A DNA stretch of 64,000 nucleotides from positions 75,447 through 139,446 of the forward strand of contig NZ_JADPBQ010000003.1 of the NCBI RefSeq assembly GCF_015670405.1, written 5' to 3'. Within the stretch, counting starts at the first letter, position 1; each line of letters starts with the position of its first letter. The notes beneath the pieces were generated by a model. The model saw nothing but the letters and a program-made list of their open reading frames with translations, was not told the origin of the DNA and did not search any database. Positions 59,494 to 64,000 of this stretch are shown in pieces. The position numbers and the translations under genes are program-made. This DNA comes from Clostridium sp. 1001271B_151109_B4. Lineage in GTDB: Bacteria; Bacillota; Clostridia; Clostridiales; Clostridiaceae.

Positions 59494-61251
59494 TTATATT
59501 TCCCTTGTCTCCATCTTTAATAATTCTTTTTCCTCTTCATTTAAATAAGGAGAAAGTTTTTCATATACATTTTTATGATAATTATTTAGCCATTCTTTTT
59601 CTTCAGAATTTAGTAGTTCAACTTTAATTCCATTTAAATCTATAGGGCAGTATGATATTGTATCAAATTTATAAAACTCACCATTATCATTAGTTTCATC
59701 TTTAACTACAACCATAACATTTTCAGTTCTTATTCCAAATTTACCTTCTTTATAAACACCTGGTTCATTAGTTAATATCATTCCTGGTTCTAAAACTACA
59801 TTATTTCCATATGGTCTTATTCCTTGTGGCCCCTCATGAACATTTAAGAAAAATCCAACACCATGACCTGTTCCGCACTTGTAGTCTAGTCCATATTGCC
59901 ATAAAGGTCCCCTTGCTAATATATCTAAGTTACCTCCAGTAGCTCCTTTTAAAAATTTTGCATTAGCTAAATTAATATGGCCCTTTAATACTAACGTAAA
60001 ATCTCTTTTTTCCTCTTCTGTAATATTTCCTAAAATAAAAGTTCTTGTTATATCTGTTGTTCCATCTAAATATTGTCCACCTGAATCCACTAAGAATAAT
60101 CCTTCTTCCTTAAGCTCATAATTACTTTCTTCTGTAGCACTATAATGCATCATTGCTGCATGCTCCTTATATCCTGCTATAGTCCCAAAGCTATCCCCCA
60201 TTGCCAGGTCTTCTTTACTTCTTAGTTCACTTAATACCTTACTAGCTGATAATTCTGTAATATTTTCTTTTCCTAAATTATCTTTTAAATATTTAATGAA
60301 CTTAACCATTGCAACTCCATCTTTAATATGGCAATTTTTTAAGCTCTCTATTTCAACATTATTTTTTATTGCTTTTAAATTTGTTGTTAAGTTCACCGCT
60401 TCTTTTACTTCACATTCTAATAAAGAATATAATCTTGCATTAACTTTTGCAGGATCTATTAATACTTTACCATTAAGCTTCTTTACTTCTTCTTCAATTT
60501 GTAGGTATTCAAATACTTCAATTGATTGTGAATTCAATTCATCCTCTACATCTTTGTTAACCTTGCTTTTATCAATAAATAATTTAGCTTCCGTATCTGT
60601 AATTATTGCATAACTTAATACTACTGGATTAAACAAAATATCATTTCCTCTTATGTTAAATAACCAAGCAATATCATCTAAAGAAGTTAATAAATAACTT
60701 TCAACATTATTTTCTTTCATAACTTTTCTTACATCTTTTAATTTTTCACTGGCAGTTTTTCCACAATACTTTACATCATGAATAAAAACTTCACACTTAG
60801 GTAAAATAGGACGTTCTTCCCAAACCTCTTCTAACAAATCTTTATCCATTTTAATATTAAACTTATTCTTTTTATTTATATTTAATAATTCTTTATATTG
60901 ATTAACACTATAGCAATTTCCATCAAATCCTATAGTTTCTCCTTCATGTACATTTTTCTCTATCCATTCATTTATAGTATCATAACCAGGCGTAGCCATT
61001 TTCATTAAATCTATCCCAGTTCCATTTAGCTGTTCTGTAGCTTGAATAAAGTATCTTCCATCAGTCCATAATTTAGCCTCATTTTCTCCAACTAATAATG
61101 TTCCTGCTGATCCAGTAAATCCTGATACTGCAGCTCTACCAGTATAATGCTCTGCTACATATTCACTTTGATGTGGATCTGAACTTGGAATTATATAATA
61201 ATTTATATTATATTTTTTCATTGATTCTCTTAATTTTAAAAGTCTACTCAT
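59494..61251 (-). CDS. Xaa-Pro aminopeptidase (M24B)
   Basis: Peptidase of 585 residues in the three-domain APP1-like form. Two creatinase-like N-domains (DGRYFIQA near 75) come before the pita-bread C-domain with metal ligands in LVDSGGQYLDGTTDITRT, GTGHGVGFFLNVHEGPQ, LTNEPGVYKEGKFGIRTEN. It removes the N-terminal residue before proline, in the cytoplasm. Open frame goes to 61275, but GAGGG before ATG 61251 is better spaced. Single gene. Confidence 0.9.
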   Translation of the reverse strand: MSRLLKLRESMKKYNINYYIIPSSDPHQSEYVAEHYTGRAAVSGFTGSAGTLLVGENEAKLWTDGRYFIQATEQLNGTGIDLMKMATPGYDTINEWIEKNVHEGETIGFDGNCYSVNQYKELLNINKKNKFNIKMDKDLLEEVWEERPILPKCEVFIHDVKYCGKTASEKLKDVRKVMKENNVESYLLTSLDDIAWLFNIRGNDILFNPVVLSYAIITDTEAKLFIDKSKVNKDVEDELNSQSIEVFEYLQIEEEVKKLNGKVLIDPAKVNARLYSLLECEVKEAVNLTTNLKAIKNNVEIESLKNCHIKDGVAMVKFIKYLKDNLGKENITELSASKVLSELRSKEDLAMGDSFGTIAGYKEHAAMMHYSATEESNYELKEEGLFLVDSGGQYLDGTTDITRTFILGNITEEEKRDFTLVLKGHINLANAKFLKGATGGNLDILARGPLWQYGLDYKCGTGHGVGFFLNVHEGPQGIRPYGNNVVLEPGMILTNEPGVYKEGKFGIRTENVMVVVKDETNDNGEFYKFDTISYCPIDLNGIKVELLNSEEKEWLNNYHKNVYEKLSPYLNEEEKELLKMETREI

Positions 61252-61649
61252 TTTTATGCCCTCTTTCCTTTTCATTTCCCCTTATGTTTACTATTATTTT
61301 ACATTATTTATTAAAATAATTAAATACATTGTCCATATTATCCTATCTATCTCAATTCTCATTAACTTGTTAGCTTTTCTCTTATTAATTATTTTTTATA
61401 TTTATTCTCATTCTTTACTTTTCATTTATTATTTTCATTTTTTATAAATGTTAACAATAATAATTATAAGCTTACTAGATAAAAGTCCAACTGAAGAAAT
61501 TATTAAAGTATTTAATGAAGTAAAACAAATTTTTATTTACAATTCTTATTATTATGTGCACCAAATTATTACTCTCGAGTATATTATAGTATAAGCACAA
61601 AATAGGAAAGCTTTAAAGATTAGCTTTACTATTTATAGGAGGAGTAAAC
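61252..61649. other. Gene-free interval of about 400 bases
   Basis: AT-rich with no convincing ORF. It must contain the promoter of the Asn/Cys-rich gene, near 61560-61605, where TATATTATAGTATAAGCAC is found. Whether this is a SigA or a sporulation promoter cannot be decided. Confidence 0.35.
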
Positions 61650-61868
61650 ATGAGAAACAATTGTAATAATTGTAGAAGAAATAATTGTAGAAGAAATTGT
61701 TGTAGAAATAACAACACTTGTATGAACAATAGAAATTTTGGTAATTGTAATAATAATTGTGGATTTGGTAATTGCGGATTTGGTAATTGTAATAATAATT
61801 GTGGATTTGGTAATTGTGGAGCTGGTAACGCTTGGTTAATATTACCTTTATTATTCCTTTGCTTCTAA
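61650..61868 (+). CDS. Small Asn/Cys-rich repeat protein
   Basis: Protein of 72 residues. An Asn/Arg/Cys-rich N-terminus (MRNNCNNCRRNNCRRNCC) leads to a 14-residue repeat GNCNNNCGFGNCG(F/A) and a hydrophobic end WLILPLLFLCF. A strong GGAGGAG is placed upstream of the ATG, and a good terminator follows. Small Cys- and Asn/Gly-rich proteins of this sort often belong to spore coats or exosporia, and the end resembles small sporulation membrane proteins. Role not known. The coding DNA holds an almost exact 42-base tandem repeat at 61740-61823. Confidence 0.7.
   Translation: MRNNCNNCRRNNCRRNCCRNNNTCMNNRNFGNCNNNCGFGNCGFGNCNNNCGFGNCGAGNAWLILPLLFLCF
61740..61823 (+). repeat. 42-base tandem repeat, two copies
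   Basis: Units at 61740-61781 and 61782-61823 start GGTAATTGTAATAATAATTG and are identical except for a few bases near the end. The unit is a multiple of three, so slippage would change the protein by 14 residues without a frameshift. Confidence 0.8.
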
Positions 61869-61937
61869 GTACACTTAGCCAAAACTTTTTTCAATATGTT
61901 TTATAATAATACCAACAAAACTGGTACTTTTTAAAAT

Positions 61938-61972
61938 AAAAAGTTAGGATATCATCTCCATCCTAACTTTTT
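61938..61972. terminator. Terminator after the Asn/Cys-rich gene (type AAGTTAGGAT)
   Basis: AAAAAGTTAGGAT pairs perfectly with ATCCTAACTTTTT, nine-base loop, T-tail. The arms are the same as at 59452-59487. A weaker TACCA/TGGTA stem lies just before (61910-61926). Confidence 0.8.
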
Positions 61973-62018
61973 TATATTATACCTAAAACTATTATTCACC
62001 TAATAAATTTACAAAATG

Positions 62019-62057
62019 AAAAATGCTACACTCATTTCAATATTATGTAGCATTTTT
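62019..62057 (-). terminator. Terminator after yibF-like gene
   Basis: AAAAATGCTACA (62019-62030) is complementary to TGTAGCATTTTT (62046-62057). Just after the minus-strand gene ending at 62073. Confidence 0.8.
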
Positions 62058-62072
62058 ATATAAAATTAAAAT

Positions 62073-62876
62073 TTAATTTTCATTATTCAGCTTTTCGCAA
62101 TAACCCTTTACTGATTTAATAAAACTATTATCACTCTTAAGCATATAAGTGCAAATCAAAATACTTATTGGAATTATTAATAGACATCCAATATTAGAAA
62201 TAACTAAATCAAATAAATTCTTATAAAACTCCTTTGAATTAATAACACTCTCAAAAGTATATTTATTTTTTATAAATAATATTCCTATCATCATAGTTTC
62301 ACCTATAGTAGCAAAAAATATTGTATTAACAGTTGTCCCTAAAATATCTCGCCCAACATTAAAACCTAACTTTACTAATTCAGAAAATGTTAGTTCACTA
62401 TTTACTTCATTAAATTCGTATAGTGAAGATGTAATAGCCATAGCAGTATCCATTACTGCTCCTAATAAACTTATAATAATCATACATATCATTAATTGAT
62501 TCATGTTTATATTAATATTTGGAGACAAGTATACACTTAATTCAGAACTTAAATCTAACTCACTATATCCACCTAAATTTGATTTTGTTCCTAATATTGA
62601 AACTAATAAACTTAACAATAAAACAACACATACTACTGACATTACTGCAGCATAAGTCTTTAAATTATGTCCATTTTGATAAATTAATGTTATCTGACAA
62701 AAGATTACAGTTCCAACGATTGTAACAAGTATTGGATTTATCCCATGACTAATAGTAAATACAGCTAGTCCTAATAGAATCACATTAAATGCAAGAGCAA
62801 TAAATGACTTTGATCCTCTATCTCCACCCACTAAAATCATTAATATAAGCAATAATATTGTTAATAACACTATCAT
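62073..62876 (-). CDS. YibE/F-family membrane protein (YibF-like)
   Basis: Membrane protein of 267 residues with seven to eight helices. The signature ISLLGAVMDTAMAITSSLYEFNEVN, followed by FNVGRDILGTTVNTIFFATIGE, is that of YibE/F. Overlaps its neighbour by four bases (ATGA), so the two form one unit, as YibE and YibF in Lactococcus. The function is unknown; a membrane transport complex is assumed. Confidence 0.85.
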   Translation of the reverse strand: MIVLLTILLLILMILVGGDRGSKSFIALAFNVILLGLAVFTISHGINPILVTIVGTVIFCQITLIYQNGHNLKTYAAVMSVVCVVLLLSLLVSILGTKSNLGGYSELDLSSELSVYLSPNININMNQLMICMIIISLLGAVMDTAMAITSSLYEFNEVNSELTFSELVKLGFNVGRDILGTTVNTIFFATIGETMMIGILFIKNKYTFESVINSKEFYKNLFDLVISNIGCLLIIPISILICTYMLKSDNSFIKSVKGYCEKLNNEN

Positions 62877-63994
62877 TCTTTACTCATCCCCTTTCTAAAA
62901 AATAATAGAGCTATACAAGCTGATATAGGAACAGCCGAAACTATACCTATAGATCCTACTAAAAATCTTATTATTTCAAAAGAAAGATCAAATTGAATTA
63001 ATCTTTGAAAGTTATATCCATTTACTATTTTTAAAATTACAATAGATAAGCTTCCTCCAATGTAAGAAAACATTAAAACATTAATCATTGTTCCCATAAT
63101 ATCATATCCTATTTCTCTAATAGATTTAATTAACTGCTTTAACGTAATAGATTTAGCTGCATTTACTAATTCATTAACTGCAGAATTCACGGTAATACTT
63201 ACATCCATAACAGCTCCTAAGCATCCAACTAAAACACCAGATAAAAATATATTTTCCAAATCATTAGGTCCTGCAATATAATCCATTAATTCATAATGCA
63301 AATCCCCAGTATAAGCCAGTGCAACTTTATATAGCACAAATATTAAAAAAGTAGTAATTAGCGTAGATAAAATTGCTCCAATATTCTTTCTAGAAAATCC
63401 TCCTAGTATCAATAAGGTAATTACACTAAAGAAAACAATCATTAAAATATTAATTACCATAAAATCTTTACCAGAAACATAAAGTTTAATAAAGTATATA
63501 AACGCCACTATATTAGCAACTAAAGTACATAATGTATATATTCCAAACTTTCCAGCTATAGCAACCAAAGCAATAACAAAAAATCCAATAAGTAAAACTA
63601 TAAACTTATCTCTTTTTAATCCACTGATACTTCCTGATAATCCATTACTATTCTCATTAATACTTATAAATAAATCATCACCCTTTTTATATTTCTCATT
63701 CATCAACATTGATGATGAATATGAATTTTTCAAAGTAATTTCTTGACCCTTATATTGTCCATTTTTCACTTTCACAACCATTGTTTGAATATAATATTTC
63801 TCTTCTATATCTTCTGGACCTTTTTCAGTTTTATCATATGTATTTTCTACACTTATTACTTTTGCTATTGTAGATTTATAAATATTATAATTATTATTAG
63901 TCCAAATAAATAAAACTAAAAAAACTATCAAAGATACAAGAACAGTAAAAAACCTCCCTTTATTATTTTTAATATAAGTTTTTATTATTTCCAT
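62873..63994 (-). CDS. YibE/F-family membrane protein (YibE-like)
   Basis: Membrane protein of 373 residues. One N-terminal helix is followed by an extracytoplasmic beta-rich domain of about 100 residues (VVKVKNGQYKGQEITLKNSY...), then seven helices holding LVGCLGAVMDVSITVNSAVNELVNA and EIGYDIMGTMINVLMFSYIGG. It has the same core signature as the downstream gene, and the two overlap. The start lies six bases from the window edge, so the ribosome binding site cannot be fully seen. Confidence 0.85.
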   Translation of the reverse strand: MEIIKTYIKNNKGRFFTVLVSLIVFLVLFIWTNNNYNIYKSTIAKVISVENTYDKTEKGPEDIEEKYYIQTMVVKVKNGQYKGQEITLKNSYSSSMLMNEKYKKGDDLFISINENSNGLSGSISGLKRDKFIVLLIGFFVIALVAIAGKFGIYTLCTLVANIVAFIYFIKLYVSGKDFMVINILMIVFFSVITLLILGGFSRKNIGAILSTLITTFLIFVLYKVALAYTGDLHYELMDYIAGPNDLENIFLSGVLVGCLGAVMDVSITVNSAVNELVNAAKSITLKQLIKSIREIGYDIMGTMINVLMFSYIGGSLSIVILKIVNGYNFQRLIQFDLSFEIIRFLVGSIGIVSAVPISACIALLFFRKGMSKE

Positions 63995-64000
63995 ACTTAC

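Noticed and set aside
1..64000. CRISPR array, tRNA, rRNA, prophage or transposase
   Set aside because: No regularly spaced repeats, no cloverleaf candidates, no rRNA-like sequence and no phage or transposase protein were seen in any frame.

Overview
The window is strongly AT-rich. It has strong AGGAGG-type ribosome binding sites, many U-tailed intrinsic terminators, a T-box and a preQ1-type leader, and a GerA-family spore germination gene. This points to a spore-forming Clostridium (sensu stricto) chromosome. I cannot name the species. There is no rRNA, tRNA, CRISPR array, prophage or transposase gene in the window. Most genes lie on the minus strand, especially after 30 kb.

Region 1-31 kb. 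The left edge holds a 75-base exact duplicate of part of the phosphodiesterase gene at 1210-1656, and a MntA/HepT toxin-antitoxin pair lies between the two copies. Then come single genes and small operons: a RibD-like reductase, an alpha/beta hydrolase with a divergent AraC regulator, a MutT hydrolase, an SDR-AraC pair, a small alkyltransferase-like protein, a cation symporter behind a structured leader with a terminator, an ABC-F ATPase behind an attenuator, a Nudix hydrolase, a truncated cysteine hydrolase and a guanylate-kinase-like protein. Tandem YhgE/Pip membrane proteins and a Ppx/GppA phosphatase follow. A Bce-type module comes next (response regulator, kinase, ABC ATPase, permease), with tandem operator-like palindromes before the transporter and a 29-residue ORF before the regulator. 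An orphan GerA protein, a thioredoxin-like protein and a decayed HsmA-like gene complete this part.

Region 31-47 kb. This part holds tyrS under a tyrosine T-box, an orphan membrane histidine kinase, a phosphatase, YjbQ, a propeller-like protein, a MarR-FUSC pair, a MATE exporter, a DUF362 protein, an ECF S component, a small alarmone synthetase, a preQ1-controlled queT-queF operon and a TPR protein.

Region 47-64 kb. This part holds a FabG-like SDR and a three-gene cluster: a protein with seven exact 22-residue repeats, a MoxR-type AAA+ ATPase, and a HExxH-metallopeptidase/VWA protein. A six-gene operon follows, with a polyamine-type ABC transporter joined to adenine deaminase and a second amidohydrolase. 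Next come an Xaa-Pro aminopeptidase, a small Asn/Cys-rich protein built on a 42-base tandem repeat, and a YibE/YibF pair. The best candidates for a less described system are the MoxR/VWA/22-mer-repeat cluster, the symporter leader RNA with two alternative partners for one segment, and the small-ORF/terminator unit before the Bce regulator.

Several likely starts were chosen by ribosome binding site and differ from the longest open frame. These are noted per gene.
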